Notes: a model not told the origin generated them from the sequence alone. A DNA stretch of 64,000 nucleotides from Salminus brasiliensis (GCF_030463535.1 NC_132899.1:20551990-20615989); one strand, 5' to 3'. Positions 21,767 to 34,519 are shown, counted from the first letter of the stretch. Numbers and translations are program-made.

Positions 21767-23439
21767 ATGGCCTCAGCGACTAAAAGGAAAACACTGGACA
21801 GAAATAGATTCAGGCAGCTGTTTGTGAAAGATGTTGCCCAAAAGAGTGAAGCAGGAGTAGCTATACCTTAAGACCTAAGAGCTGGATTCTTTTTACCTGG
21901 TAAGATTACTGTAATTAAAGTGGATTGGGGAGGGAATGAAATTGTCCATCAGTTCAAGACTGAGCAGAATCAATATTTGAACAATATTCGTCATGGCGTT
22001 CCAAACTCCATATATATATATATACACATCCCCAAACCAACAAATTAACCAGTACATCCCTTTAGATAGGCTGTCCATAGACCTGTAGATCTAAAATAGC
22101 AAGACTAGTAAGCTATTTTAGTCAGAGAATCAGTCAGTGAGCACCAATTGTTGTGAGAAGTGCAGTGGTCATCCTGTTTTGGCCTTGGGCCTGACTGATA
22201 ACTGATGACCCTATATTGATGACCAATAAAAGGGCATTCAACACCTTATATCTCCAGAATGGCAAATTTACAGAAAGAAATACACACATTAATGGACATT
22301 AATGTAAAAAATATTTTATTCCTAGTCATTTTGGACCATATCTATTGGTCCATTAATCCTAAACCTCTAACAGAATGTAAAAAGCATCAGCCAGTTTACA
22401 ATTATGTAAAAAAGCATTGTCTAAAAAAACTGCAGATTTTGTACATTTTTGATGGAAGTGCCTTCCTACTTTTCTGCCGAATTTACTTCTACCAGTTCCT
22501 GCGCCCCCCCCCATTGCCCACTTAAACACACACTCTTCTCATAGCTGAAAGAATTCTGCATGAAGGAGTGGGAAAAATGTTCTTACAGTCAATGTTAAAG
22601 ACTACTAGATAGAAACATCTACATGGAAACATCTAGTTGAGGTTATTCAGTCAGTAATCTATAGATATAGTTTGAAAGAAGATTAAATATTGACATCCCT
22701 ATTTCCTAATAAGATCTACATATTTATTGTGGGGTCCTACTGAATGCTTCCTTCAAGACACCAGAAACCACTAACAGAGATTTCAAAACACCGCTCCGGA
22801 GCAGTTACTGATGATTGTTTCCAATTACAGGGGAAATGACCCAGATACTTTATCATACACAAATTGACCACGATAAAAACTAATCCAGTAGGAATAATGC
22901 TTAGAAACCAAAATGCTCCATCCTGTGAGTCGAATCACCTCAGGCTGATTTACGCACTGGGCGGAGAGGTGGACCTGCCTTTATTGTTTTTTAAATCTGC
23001 CTTGATAGATGCAATGAGATGGTCAGCGCTGAGGGTATTCCAGTGACCTTAAGTGTCCCCTATCTCTGGAAAGCAGAGAAATGACTTCACATTAATGACC
23101 CTTTAAATGTCCAGGTCTCTTTCTTCTGGTTGCAAATGGTTTTTCCTTAAATAGGCAGTTAAGTCCACATTTACTGTACAGCAGGATGTATATAAGGTCT
23201 GAAGGACATTAACCCTTGTGTGTGTGTGTGTGCACACTCCAGGGCCTCAATCTCATAATTACATAACGTACATGTTAGTTTCACATAAGACAGAGTATGA
23301 AGGGTACAGAGTGTCTTTGACTTTTGAAGCTGTATAGAACCATTTAAAAAAAGAGCTATCTACCATTTAAAGATCAAGGATTCTTTGACATTTTTTTTTT
23401 TTTTTTAAAGTGCTCATGCTGATTTTGAGGTCACAGGAA
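21767..23439. other. Unassigned sequence
   Basis: Short (TA)5 at about 22012-22023. No exon or known repeat recognised. Confidence 0.3.
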
Positions 23440-23665
23440 AGGCTTTCTTCTGTTTACTCCTCAGTTAGGGTCATTTTTGTGCAGATGTCGCTGCACAGTA
23501 GAATAGTGCACCTCCACTCCAGAGTCTACTAAATCTCCCTATTTTGCAACCAAATAGGGGTTGTGATTTGCCTTGCGAGCAGTCTTACAAGCAGTAATCT
23601 TGGAGAGTTTTCTTGGTCTTCCAGATCTCTGCCTCCACCATTCCTGAAATTACATTACATCATCT
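23440..23665 (-). pseudogene. Tc1-like transposase N-terminal fragment
   Basis: The minus strand reads RSGRPRKLSKITACKTARKA, then DSGVEVHYSTVQRHLHK with an in-frame stop between them. The GRPRKL linker followed by a second helix-turn-helix (STVQRHLHK) is characteristic of the bipartite DNA-binding region of Tc1-like transposases. The catalytic domain is absent. Confidence 0.7.
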
Positions 23666-24283
23666 ACCTTAAAATGCTTCACTCTTTTCTAACAGGCTTC
23701 TCCTTCTTTGTCGGCCTCAAGTTCTTGAATTTTCAGAGTGCTAGGCAGCTGCTTAGAGGAGTTGGTGGCTGCTGATTCTTTTGACAGGGTTTGGGGAGTC
23801 ATTGGGGAGTCATTGTATTTTTTTTCCATTGTATTTTTGACATTACACAAAACAAATTAAAAAATAACTGCAGATGAGGGTTGAGTGGTATGTTTTGTTT
23901 TTTTTACACCATACGTTTTTCATTATATTTGCCAATTATGAATACTAATTGAATAGTAAACCCATCCTTAGTAAGGTTAAATTGCCCTATATAAAATGAT
24001 TATAATTATTATCATTAAAATAATCAGTATGTAAAAAGAGCACAGCATATAGCAACATCTACAGTTCTAATGTAGAGATGGGGATATTACACTGGAAATA
24101 AATTGTGGTATAAATATTTATTGTTATTCTGAAGTACTGTTTCAGTTCAGCAGCTCCCACAAAGGTGGCAGGGAGTTACAGATTCCTTTTTGAACGCCTC
24201 TGTTCCCCCTAGATCTCCTTTGTTGTTCCTTCTGAGTGTGTAGCACTGTGCGTAACCTGGCTTTTCTCATCCCGCTCCCCCAG
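23666..24283. other. Unassigned sequence
   Basis: AT-rich with poly-T runs. It ends in a pyrimidine tract (GGCTTTTCTCATCCCGCTCC) that forms the acceptor for the following candidate exon. Confidence 0.35.
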
Positions 24284-24415
24284 GGCCCCAAACATGGAAA
24301 GAGCTACATCACGAACACATCAGCCGCTATTTATAGAGACAGCCGTTTCCCCAAGGACCTGCATGCCATCCGCGACCCTTTCCTCGGAAAACACGACCCA
24401 TTGTGCTGGGCCTAA
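24284..24415 (+). CDS. Candidate terminal exon of an unidentified gene
   Basis: A strong polypyrimidine acceptor (CTCATCCCGCTCCCCCAG) precedes a phase-0 frame of 43 codons ending in TAA at 24413. The peptide begins GPKHGKSYITNTSAAIYRDS and ends GKHDPLCWA. About 27 of 44 codons end in C or G in a region that is otherwise AT-rich, which is the strongest coding signal outside wfikkn2. I do not recognise the protein. Its phase is compatible with the exon at 2377-2481. A (GT)n tract starts just after the stop. No AATAAA is obvious in the next 300 bases. Confidence 0.6.
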   Translation, partial: GPKHGKSYITNTSAAIYRDSRFPKDLHAIRDPFLGKHDPLCWA

Positions 24416-24994
24416 GTGTGTGTGTGTGTGTGTATGAGTGTGTCTGAGCATTTGTTTGTATGCTTTGGGGGTTGAGGGTTATGCAGTTATTTCCATTGTG
24501 ACGAGGCACGACAGTGTGTGGAACAACGTGAAGTAGTCTGGTTTATAAACGGTGACGTAGGTAAGTATGTATGACTATAAGTGTACAGCTTGATAACAAT
24601 GCTATCGTGACATTGAAGATGTGCCGGGTTGATTATCCAAGCTCCAATTTATGCCAATAACTAAACCACTGTTTCAATCAATGTTCAAGGATTTATTTGA
24701 GTTGAAGTAACCTAGTTTAGTTGCTTGTTACCACATAATGTCATTTTCTAGGTTTTCTCTCTATACAGTGTATTGACTGAGACCATACTTATTATAGGAG
24801 CCAATGGACTCTGTTGTGCACTCAATATGGGGTCTGTGTAATACTGAAAATGTTTTTGTGGACTTAAAACAATGGTGGAACCCGTTTTGGTGCCATATAA
24901 AACATTTTTTTAAAGTTCCATTTAGAACCATCCACAAAACGTTTTCCACTAATCTGAAGAACTCTTTATCCAAGTAACCAGCAGCATAATGTGA
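24416..24994. repeat. (GT)n and a MITE-like fragment
   Basis: A short (GT) run at about 24416-24433 follows the exon. From about 24865 to 24965, words such as GGTGGAACCCGTTTTGGTG and TTTAGAACCATCCACAAAAC recall the GGTTCTTTGAG MITE family, but alignment is weak. Confidence 0.4.
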
Positions 24995-25335
24995 GAATCT
25001 GTATTAATGCTCCTGCCCCCTCCCCTACAATTGCAGAGTGTAATTTGTGGTTACGCCACTGCTGTAAATACAAAACACACTTTGAGCGCCCCCTCATAGA
25101 CAGCTGTACACATGCATTTGCTGACAAGCTAAGAGATAGAACTGTTGTCTGAAATGAAAGGACTGGCCGAAAGGATTTTACACAAATATGACTCGAGTTG
25201 CGCAGTGTTACACAGTTCTTGTGGTCTCGTTCAGCTCCACCAAAGTTGCGTAGTGCAGCATTCCGGGCCCAGAGTGGCAATGACAGAGGTGCCATTCTCC
25301 CTGTTAGTCAGTGGAGCATCCACATTTTAAAGATG
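24995..25335 (+). repeat. Dispersed repeat family B, copy 1
   Basis: Shares with 40558-40855, in order: CTCCTGCCCCCTCCCC, GAGTGTAATT, CACACATGC-like ACACATGCATTTG, AAGAGATAGA, AGGATTTTACACAAATATGA, CCACCAAAGTT, GTAGTGCAG, GGTGCCATTCTCCCTGTT and GTGGAGCATC. No coding function is seen. A related inverted copy is at 53990-54170. Confidence 0.8.
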
Positions 25336-25387
25336 TTTCACTACATAATGTTGTCTTAAGCATCCAAATGATTCAGGTTATGATTCA

Positions 25388-25665
25388 GTTTATAGAAAGG
25401 ACTATGCTAGGAGTCCCAGCTGGTCCAGGGGACTAAGGCGCTGTCACCATGGTTTGAATCCATTGGCCTTGCTCTCTCCAGGGTGGGTAGATGGCACTCC
25501 CCTCTTTGGTTGGTTGACGGAATAGTGCTAGTCCGCCCTCACTGGTGATAGGAGCTTTGCGTGTGATGGGGTGGGGGAGGTGAATGCGTACGGGTTGGGT
25601 AATTGGCAGTCCAAATCATGGAGAAAAAGGGGGGGATGTAATAAATAATAATAATAATAAAAAAA
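25388..25665 (+). mobile_element. tRNA-derived SINE with (AAT)n tail, copy 3
   Basis: Head: AGTCCCAGCTGGTCCAGGGG then GGTTTGAATCC in the B-box position. The body has ATTGGCCTTGCTCTCTCC and GGTAGATGGCACTCCC, matching the central part of the 6.3 kb SINE. The tail is (AATA/AAT)n followed by poly-A, as expected for a retroposon. Confidence 0.75.
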
Positions 25666-25860
25666 CGACTATCCTAGCTAATGTGTTAAAATTCTGATCT
25701 CTACACCCCAAAATTTAGAGCCCGTAATGGGGGATGAGGGTTGGGTCATAATTTTCAGTAAAGCTAGCTAACACTGCTAGACTAGCTAACCACAACGCAT
25801 CTCAGTCGTATTTTAATAGTTTTTTTCATCAATAACTTCATTTACTAAGTTAGTAAATAC
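25666..25860. other. Unassigned sequence
   Basis: Nothing recognised. Confidence 0.3.
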
Positions 25861-26264
25861 ACAGGATGGCCATTTTTTTGGACAGACGTTTGTGGACATC
25901 TGCTTATCCAATGTTGCTTTCATTTTTAGGAATATTAAGGATATATATTCACATATACCCTCCTCTTGCGGTAATTGTCTGGGAAGGATTTGCTGTAAGG
26001 ATTTTTTGATGGATCACAAATACTAACTTACTAGACTGAGCTCCATCAGTCACACTCACACAGTTCCACTGCTCCAAAGGTCATGATAACCTTAGGTTCA
26101 TGTGCAACTACTCCAGAGGATCCCATTCTGTTTGCAGTGTTTTTCTATGGAGATTATGCAAGCTGTGTGTGCCTATTTCAACAACTGTGTCAGCAGAGGG
26201 TGCACCGTAATGCAGCCAAATTGACTAAATGAAGGGGTGTCCACAAAACTTTGGACATACTGTG
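25861..26264. mobile_element. Non-autonomous Tc1/mariner-type element, copy 2
   Basis: The right end, reversed, reads CACAGTATGTCCAAAGTTTT and is followed by TA. The left end is degraded but keeps GGACAGACGTTTGTGGACAT. The interior phrases ACACAGTTCCACTGCTCC and CCAGAGGATCCCATTCTGTT correspond to the 13.5 kb copy, here without the SINE. Confidence 0.75.
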
Positions 26265-27319
26265 TATAACAGGAGAACTACTGGGTGACCATGCTGACAA
26301 ACAGCAGATGATTGTAAGCAGTGTGTATGAAAGTTTAGTATGACTTTTGTAGAGGTGGTTTACGTGAGGGGGGTGCCAAGTTGAGTTTTGCTTAGAAGGC
26401 TAGGACTAGCACTTGTTTTGCATCAATGGGTTTTCTGTTCTTTTACTGAGTACAGGGAAACACATCTCCATTGTTCTCACATGTGTCAGATTAGGTTGGA
26501 AAATGCTGGAATATTCCTTTAAACCAGTGCAGGACTGAAGCTGAGAGGCCCTGGCTTGCACAATTGTAAAACTACATTACATTAGTTAAATTAGTCTGCT
26601 TCTGAAATTCCAGCATTCTTGAAATGCTGGAACTGTCTCTAGCGAAAAGAACGTTCTTTATATATATATCATATATATATATATATTATCATAATTAGCT
26701 GCTTCACAGAAAGAACCCTGTACAGAAGATTGGGTAAAGTGTTGGTTGTTGGGTGGATGTTGTTTTGTTCAGTGCATATTTAATAGGTAAACATCTACAT
26801 ATGAGAATGCCCAATAACTGATGTTCCCTCCAATCCAGCACGGATATGTGATGGCAGTGTTTGTGCCGTTACATATCATATCCATGAAATAAACTTCACA
26901 TTTATCCCTTTTAGAGACACATTTGAATATATAGGAGAATTAACGTGATAAATAATGTACATTCCTAAAGTGCAGTGAAATTTCCTCTCGAGCTAAACCA
27001 TTACAGTGATGGATAAAGAAGGCATTTCAGGCCTTTGTGAGTTCTACTGAAGCTATTCACTCTCCACGCAGACCCGCAAGCTCCCTGCACACTCCATGTC
27101 ATAAAGCTATGGCAGTCATAATTTGTGCTTCACATGACATTTCTCTGTAGCTCAAAGCAGGAAGAGAAGGGCTTTTATCACTGTCATGGCCGAAGAGGAA
27201 CAAGAATAAATTATCCATGGTAATAGAATTTGTGCCATGATATTTGTTTTGTATAAATAAATAAATAAGTAAAATCATAATTTAACATAATTACACAGTT
27301 TCATCTAAATAATAAATAA
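26265..27319. other. Unassigned sequence with (TA)n
   Basis: An imperfect (TA)n at about 26660-26686 and an AAAT run near 27250. No gene is recognised. Confidence 0.4.
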
Positions 27320-28190
27320 GTATGCAAAGTCTCAACTCTTTTTCTGGCATACCCTGGGTCAATGTTATACATACAGGATGTGTTGATGGACACCTCCACA
27401 TGGGCACACTCCACATATTTTTGATAGGGTTGAGGTCACAACTTTGAGAAGGCCATTCCAAAAGCTGAATGTTATCCTGCTTTATTCATTCCGCAACCAC
27501 CTTAGACTGGTGGTCTGGGGTCACTGTACTATTTGAACAGCAAATTGTATTCAAGTTTTAACCACCTAGCTGATGGTTTAAGGTTATGCTGAAGTATTGC
27601 CATCCACTGAACTGTACCAGTATCACTATAAGCAAAACAGCCCCAGAGCAAGATGCTACCACCACCATGCTTAACAGATGGTACAGGGTTTTGAATGCCT
27701 CATCCTTACTCCTCCAAACATCTTTGTCTCATCTGACCATAAATCTTTCCTCCAAAAGGCTTTTTTTATTTGACCATGTGATCATCTGTACACTTCAGTT
27801 GAGCTTGAATGTGCAAGTGTTGGAGCAGGGGCTTCTTTCTTGAACGGCAACCTCTCAGTCCATAGTTAAAATGGAAAACTAGCTTGACTGTAGTCTGTGA
27901 TACTGGTGTTCCAGCAGCGTACACTTCATGGTGGGCCTGTGCCTCTGTGGGTCTTGGGTTGTTTCTGACCATAAGAACCAATTTTCTCTCAGCTGAGGGT
28001 CAGCTGAGGGTCTTTTTCAAACCATGGCAAAGTGGATCCACTACTCAATGACTTGTACTTAAGTACAATTGTTTGAACCGATGGTCTTGAATCTGCAGTT
28101 GTTTAGAGACATTCCTGACTTTTATAAATGTACGATCATCATTCTAAGATCTGCACTGAGCTCAGATCTGCACTATGCTAAAGAGGTTTT
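27320..28190 (-). pseudogene. Degraded Tc1-like element/transposase
   Basis: Read on the plus strand, this region has the familiar anti-sense wording of a Tc1 transposase: GGTTGAGGTCACAACTTTGA, GTGGTCTGGGGTCACTGT, CAGAGCAAGATGCTACCACC, CATCTGACCATAAATC. All frames on the minus strand are broken by stops. The block at 27910-28020 recurs as a fragment at 59560-59645, so this family has at least two remnants here. Terminal repeats were not found. Confidence 0.65.
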
Positions 28191-29239
28191 AAAATAATGG
28201 ACTATACACATAGATTATTTTCCCAAAATGTGGGGCTTTTAAAAAATGTATTGTCTATCTAACATGCATATTTTATCCAATGTTTGTCCGATGTGTGTTT
28301 TTTTTCTTCTCTGTTTCTGTGCACCATGTGTCCGAGCTGCTCTCAGGTCAGCGAAAGGTCACAGCCTGCAGGCCAGGGTTAAATAACCCACCCTCCGCCT
28401 CCCTTTTGTCCAGGCTTCGTAAATCCTCAGCTCGGGATGCATTACTGGGATTGCCTTATGTAATGTCTCCCCGCACTGGGTGATAAAGCTCAGAAAGCAT
28501 GGCCTGTAATGGAGCAGCTTTGACGTGAAATGCCGCCTTGGACGAGAATCCAATCTAAATGCAAAACTGGCTATTAATCACTCCACCTCCCGCAACCACA
28601 CGCCAAGCAAGCATCCACAGCACACACACACATACGTCTGTCCATACAGACATATTTGTAAGGTGTTTTAGTGATATGTCATTGAGGCCTGGCAGGACAT
28701 GAGAGTTATAGTCATGTAATGTCCAGTTCATATATAGCAGATCTTTTTGATTTATACATTGACAGTAAAAGCAAACTGAATCACTGCAGGGCAACCTCCA
28801 GTATATTTTTTCAGCACAGCTGAATTCATCTTTTTTTTTAACCAAAACTCACTTTACAGTAATAAAGTATACCACAAATAGCTGCTGCTCTGGTTCAGGC
28901 ATCTGTGATTAAGTGCAGCCGACTCGCATTCCTTGAAACTTGCAATATCACAAAAAATTCAATTACAGTACACTGTACGTGGCTTTGTGTGAGATTAATT
29001 CTTCTTGCCTGTGCTCGAGAAAAACAGACTGGTCGCCTCAGGTCTCTGTAGAATCCCTTTTTGAGGAACGATTGGCCAACAGTCCGACAAGCAGTCCTAC
29101 GCAAGCAAGAGGATTGCTCGCCTTTCAGAAAAGCCCATTGTGCAGTACGAAAGCACGTCCTGAAATGATCCTCTGAGAAATTAATGTTATGTAATGTATA
29201 ATAATAATAATAATAATGTATTTTTATGTCACCTCAGTA
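28191..29239. other. Unassigned sequence
   Basis: The higher-GC stretch from about 28320 to 28550 is complex and could be conserved non-coding DNA. A short (AAT)n lies at 29200-29216. No gene is recognised. Confidence 0.3.
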
Positions 29240-29880
29240 CACCTCTGTACATGTACACTCTCAAACAAAAAGGTTCTAAACTGGATCCTTTCAAGGTCCT
29301 CTGCTTGGCACTAGGGTGGTACCTTCAGAGTGACCCAGCTAATATGTGGGAGAAGGTTTTGGGATCAGACGAGAGACACTTTGGGAGACACTATGGCCAA
29401 AGTGGACACTGTGTATGCTCATTCCACAACAAACACCATTCTAATGGTGCAGCATGGGAATGGCAGTGTCTGGTTGTGGGGATCTTTTTAAAATTAAGAA
29501 TGGGTGAAAGGTGGGATATAAAAGGAGCAAGATAATCTGTGTCTGTCTTCAATGTCCTTCACCTGTCAACAGAACAATGATCCCAAGAACAAAGCCAAAG
29601 CAACACCAGAGTGGTTGAACAACAAAAAGGTCAATGTTCTACAATGTCCAGGCCAAAGCCCAGATCTCAATTCTACTAGAAGCATCAATCAACCAACCTG
29701 AACAACCTGGAGCAAATTTGGGTGAAAATCACAATCCTAGAAGTTGGTTACAAACTTGTCCCAACATGGTTAAAGCCCCTGAGTCTGAGGGTTTTTTTAT
29801 AAAGTTCAAACCCTAGTCTAATGTCTTATGGGTATCTTCCTCAAGTCTAATAAATGTCTGCTGTATTTCACCAGTATTGC
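29240..29880 (+). pseudogene. Degraded Tc1-like transposase
   Basis: Plus-strand peptides include GSDERHF (position of the first catalytic Asp), a NDPKNKAKAT segment (second Asp, normally QDNxPKHxA) and CPGQSPDLNST (third motif region), split over different frames. The glutamate of the third motif is not readable. The CAGTGTCTGGTTGTGG phrase is also typical. Confidence 0.7.
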
Positions 29881-30959
29881 TCTCCACTCAACGTAGAATA
29901 GTCAGACCCAAAAGGGGTCATGCTTTCGTCATCATACCCCTGACCAATAACAAGGCTAAGATGGCTTTGTCCTCTCTTTGAGTCTGAGAAGCCTGGAGAG
30001 CTAAAGCCAATTAAGTGAGCATCTTAATAAGCTAGCTAGCTAGCTATCCAGCTATCTGCATGTTTGGTAAATCTGTGGTTCAATCATCCAGTTATGCCAG
30101 CATTTCGTGTGTGCACTCCCTGTATGCACATCCAACAGGAAGGTGGATAAAGGCCTGGCCTTCTTTAAGGAATCATCAAAAAATAAAAAATAAATAAGGT
30201 TATTAGTTGGTCATGGACACAGTGGCGTCGTCTACAACACGACCCACTCAAAGCATATAGTAAACATTTTAGCTTCAGTAACTTAACTCAGAAAGCAAGG
30301 GGCCGCTCCACTATGAAGGGGCAGAGCTAGGTCCTTGGTAAAGCTCCGCTTGGAGCTGGAAGATGATAACCGAAGCAGAGGCTCCTGTAGTCCAGATATA
30401 TGTCACAGCTCTGGGAGTCCGAGCTTAAAGCTCGAAGGCCTGTACATGTACAGCTGCATAATCCCAAGTCTTCCTGTGTGCGCCATTACATCGCGTATCT
30501 ATAAATAGGCTGGATACTCGATTACTTGGTTTCAAAACCTCAGTAAATAGTAAAGATTTGTAAAATCACAATCGCAATTCAATGAAACACTAAAAATGGG
30601 ATTTTTCTAAGGCTGTGTGCATTGCCATAAATGAGTGCATTTTGGCGATTTTTGAGGAATGTTTATTATTAAGTTTCCCAAGTTTAGTATTATACAAAAA
30701 AAATCAATAAATAACAATGTGCCCCCAGTGGCTTTAAAGCCATCACTGCTGTTTCTAGTCTGAAGTGGTTGAACAGTTATGCCAGAAGCATTTTTCAGTA
30801 TTTTTTCAGATGTTTTTTTTACTTTGATTTTTTTGTTTACTGTTTTTATTCCAGACAAGTCTGATTATTGTCAAGGAGGCTGAATCATTTAGCAAGGCAC
30901 TTTATTTACTTATTTCACACATATTTTACATATTCATACATATCTACACATACAGAAAC
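29881..30959. other. Unassigned sequence
   Basis: A short (GCTA)4 run near 30033-30048. No gene is recognised. Confidence 0.3.
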
Positions 30960-31200
30960 ATATCGTTGCTGTTCAATAAAAAAAAAATCTCCAAAATGGT
31001 GACTTTACATGCCCTTAACTCTTAAAGGAAGTCAATGTAAAATAAGAGTTTATTCCAAGTCATCTAGAGCATTTCTCCTGGTCTATTCATTAGGAATCTT
31101 TTATACAGGGTACAGAGCAGCTGCAAGGGTTCGAATGATGGAGAAAACTAAAAACGAACATAATAGAGAAACATGTTTTCATTGGATGGCAGCGATATAT
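30960..31200 (-). mobile_element. Family A MITE-like repeat, copy 3, inverted, most complete
   Basis: From GTTGCTGTTCAATAAAA to CATTGGATGGCAGC the copy runs about 230 bp. Its ends are imperfect inverted repeats (GCTGTTCAAT against GCTGCCATCCAATG). GGAAGTCAATGTAAAATAAG and GCATTTCTCCTGGTC are the reverse complements of the TTACATTGACTTCC and GACCAATAGAAATGC words of the other copies. Confidence 0.7.
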
Positions 31201-31917
31201 CCATACATACATAATGATGGAAAATTTTTAAGCACACACAGAATCATCACCGTGTCTTCAACTCTGTTGTCAGCATGGAAGAGTTGAGCTCTATTGCTGA
31301 ACTGAAACCTCATTACCTTGATCCTCAATGTTAAAGAGGCTTTGGCATGCGGCACTCCCCCCTCCGCCTCCAGTGACATTAGCTCGGGCTGCTCTATTTT
31401 CTGCAGGCACATGCACACAGGCCGTATCACGTTCTACTCAATAAACATTGGCTAAGAGAGATAATGCGTGGGGGGAGGGAGCTTTATCTGCTAAGCTTGG
31501 TTAACAATACGATCTAACTTCTACTTATGGTCCAGCCGTGTGCCACAGCAGTGGGCAGCACTGCTGCTCCCTGAAAGGAAAGCCAAAGATGTGTGAAGGT
31601 CAGTGGCTAACTGAGTCTGTGAAATTATCTCACTCCCCTCCCCCAACCCCCCTTTCGCCTCAGACCTGTTGCCCTCGGGCTAGCTGCCAGTCATATAACC
31701 ATGTGACATGCCTGAAGAGGAGATAGAAAGGTAGAGAGCCTGTGGGAGAACGGAATGTGTGTGTGTATGTAAATGTGTGTGGTTAGGGGGAGGGGAGAGA
31801 AGGGGGTATTCATGTTTCAGGGTTAGGTCAGTTACATTAAGTTACATGTAGGTCGTAATACATATACTGTACATTAGATATGACCCTGCATTATGACACT
31901 GTATAAAACAAAGGGTG

Positions 31918-31919
<2 letters not shown>
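31201..31919. other. Unassigned sequence
   Basis: No gene is supported. A 63-base coding-like island at about 31533-31598 is discussed under rejected items. Confidence 0.3.

Positions 31920-31957
<38 letters not shown>
31920..31957. repeat. (TG)19 microsatellite
   Basis: Uninterrupted TG run. Confidence 0.97.
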
Positions 31958-31959
<2 letters not shown>

Positions 31960-32484
31960 CTGTTAGGGTTGTGGGGGAAGTCGGGGTGAGAGTCAGCACT
32001 GCTGCTGTAAGCCAATGCGTTAACTGTCTTAAGTTGATTATCCGGCCTATCACTTTACTATCAGTTAATTGTACTCAATTCCTCCGCCCTCCTGCCCGCC
32101 AGCACTGCACTGTGATAATGCACTACTTCAGGATTGGTCAGGGCAAGAGGCTCTAGATCCCTTTCAAGGTCAGTGAGAGTGTATAAAGTGTTGCCCTAAG
32201 CCGTGAGCACTGTCTCGCTCAGATAAGGCCACAAGACTCATGCAGAGTTCAGAGTTCAGAGTGGCTAGAGGCATGAAATGCCCACCAAACTGTTAGATAT
32301 CATCACTGTCATAAAATCTTGATCCTCCTAAATGGTAACCTTAATTTGCCACTTAATTCTGCATAATCAAGCTCTGTCCAAACTCTGAACCTCCATATGT
32401 GCTCTGAGTTTTACATCAAATCAAGCGCTTTTCACAGCTGACGTTGTCACAATGTTGGCTTTACAGGAATTCAGTATTAAGACT
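31958..32484. other. Unassigned sequence
   Basis: Nothing recognised. Confidence 0.3.
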
Positions 32485-32727
32485 TCAACCCCCAGTGAGC
32501 AAGGAAAAATACCCTCAGTGCTGGAAGAAGAAACCTTGGGAGGAACCAAGACTCACGAAGGGGGGCCCATCCTCCTCTGATCAGAAGTATTTATAAATTA
32601 TTGATAAAAGTCACCACATGTTCTTCTGCTCACGTGAGCTGATATAATCATAACATATATAATCATAGTAGAGATGGAGAGAATAGTGATATCATGATTG
32701 TAAGTAATAATAATAATAATAATAATA
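32485..32727 (+). repeat. Fish dispersed repeat with (AAT)n tract
   Basis: The phrase GAAACCTTGGGAGGAACCAA, GACTCACGAAGGGGGGCCCA, TCCTCCTCTGATCAG is one I recognise as a very common teleost interspersed element. Its class is not clear from this fragment. It is followed by an (AAT)7 run at 32706-32727. Confidence 0.5.
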
Positions 32728-33892
32728 CTTATATGATGGCATATATAACATGATTATTATGATTATGATTATTATTATTACTACATGTAATAGAAGAATG
32801 ATGTTAAATCTTTGTTTTTAGACTGGCCAGCATGTATCCATCTACCTGTATGTTTTTTCTTATCTCAAAACCAGTGTCTCAGGCACCAGGCACTGTCATT
32901 CATAATCATAATCAATTATGTGTAATTCTTTCTGTGAAGTAACATTTAGTGGCATTAAAGTTATTGGACGTCTGATTCCATTCACCACCACTGTGCACAG
33001 TTCTGCCTTGGTAAGTTTCCCTGGAATGCAGCGTTTCACATCAAACGGCTTTTAAATGGCTTTGTTTGTGTAGAACTCCTATGTCAGTTTGGACCATTAG
33101 CTATGAGAGGTTAACACAGTGTAAAGGAGAATGGGCATCTTCACATAGTGTAAAAACACGAAAAGAAAAGTTGTAATACCCAAATATATTTTCCCTTTCA
33201 CGTTTATCATTTTCTCCGCTGACTGATATGATTTGTTGGTATATAAAAAAAATCTGGAATACATTTCCATTCGATTCAAGCCTCTTCTATAAGGCCTGAC
33301 CTTATGTCTATTAGAAATGTAGAGGTCTGATTGGAGAGGGCGATAAAACTTTCACAACAAATCCATAAATGGAGCTCGGTGATAAGCAGTGTGCTCTCTG
33401 GGGGTATCTCCCATCACCCCTGGTGACACTGCAGGCTAAGTGCACTAAAGCCCTCCTGCTATCTGTACAGGTAGACTTTAATCAGCTGCTTACTTTACTA
33501 GGGCTGTTATTGATTAAGCCAAAGTGCATATCTATGTACCACAGCGTGCACTTACCTGTGAATAACTTCTACATAATAAATAATCCAGGCTTAAATTAGG
33601 AGTGTCTGTTGGCTCAGAGAGTCTGCTTCTGAGCTTGCTTAGAAATAGGCAAACACTCTGCAGAAATGTGCCATGCAGAGAATGTCAGTCATGACATCTG
33701 AGTCACTGCTTAATAAAAAAGTACTTCAGACATGGAGTGTGAATAATGCACGGGTTGGTGACAGTGGGCAGTTTCCAGTCTTAATGTTACACTAAAATGT
33801 GACATCACCACCGCATAAACGCATGACGTTAGCCGTGCGCATTTTGTAAAGCTAAGAGAGAACTTACCATGCCTCGTTCTGCGCCTCGCTCC
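32728..33892. other. Unassigned sequence
   Basis: No feature recognised. Confidence 0.3.
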
Positions 33893-33914
33893 TTTTTTTT
33901 TTTTTTTTTTTTTT
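33893..33914. repeat. Poly-T tract
   Basis: 22 consecutive T. Confidence 0.97.
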
Positions 33915-34038
33915 GCTGTTTGTCTAAAAGCCTGGAGATAAACTCCAAAAATAGAGGAGTGTGGCAACAGAGGGAGAGTGAGTCATCCATATCAGCTGTA
34001 CTCTTCCCTGGGTGCATGGTAGCCTTAATGCAATCACA

Positions 34039-34060
34039 ACACACACACACACACACACAC
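34039..34060. repeat. (CA)11 microsatellite
   Basis: Uninterrupted CA run. Confidence 0.95.
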
Positions 34061-34519
34061 GTACAGACACTCACATTTCGAATATAACAGAGAGAATATC
34101 AAAGAGGGCTGTTTAATTAAGAAAGCTCGAGCTTCAGTTTCAAATCCCAGTAAAGATCTAAAGATATGGCTGAATAGAACAGTTCAGTCAAGAAAGCTAA
34201 CATTGCTAACAATGAGTGCAAGTGAATACCCAATAATTAGCATGATGGACTCATATGGACACTGCGTGTCAGCCATGCTAGCATGGTTGGGGGGTGTTCA
34301 AGGCCTTACTCACATTGAATTAGATGTTCAAGTCTTCTCAGTTGTAAAACTCGAACCTGGATGCTTCACTAGCTAGGTCTTCCCCTATCGAACACAATGT
34401 TATCAGAACTGTAAGGCTAGCATTTATGCATATGTTTATAACTGTATGTGCCACTGCATCTTTTTAAATTATTAACCAATTTCCAGAGAGCCAATTACCC
34501 AACCCACTTATTCATACTC

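Noticed and set aside
31533..31598. Plus-strand Cys-rich mini-exon between CAG and GTCAGT
   Set aside because: About 20 codons only, with two of three frames closed. The splice signals are ordinary and chance is likely.
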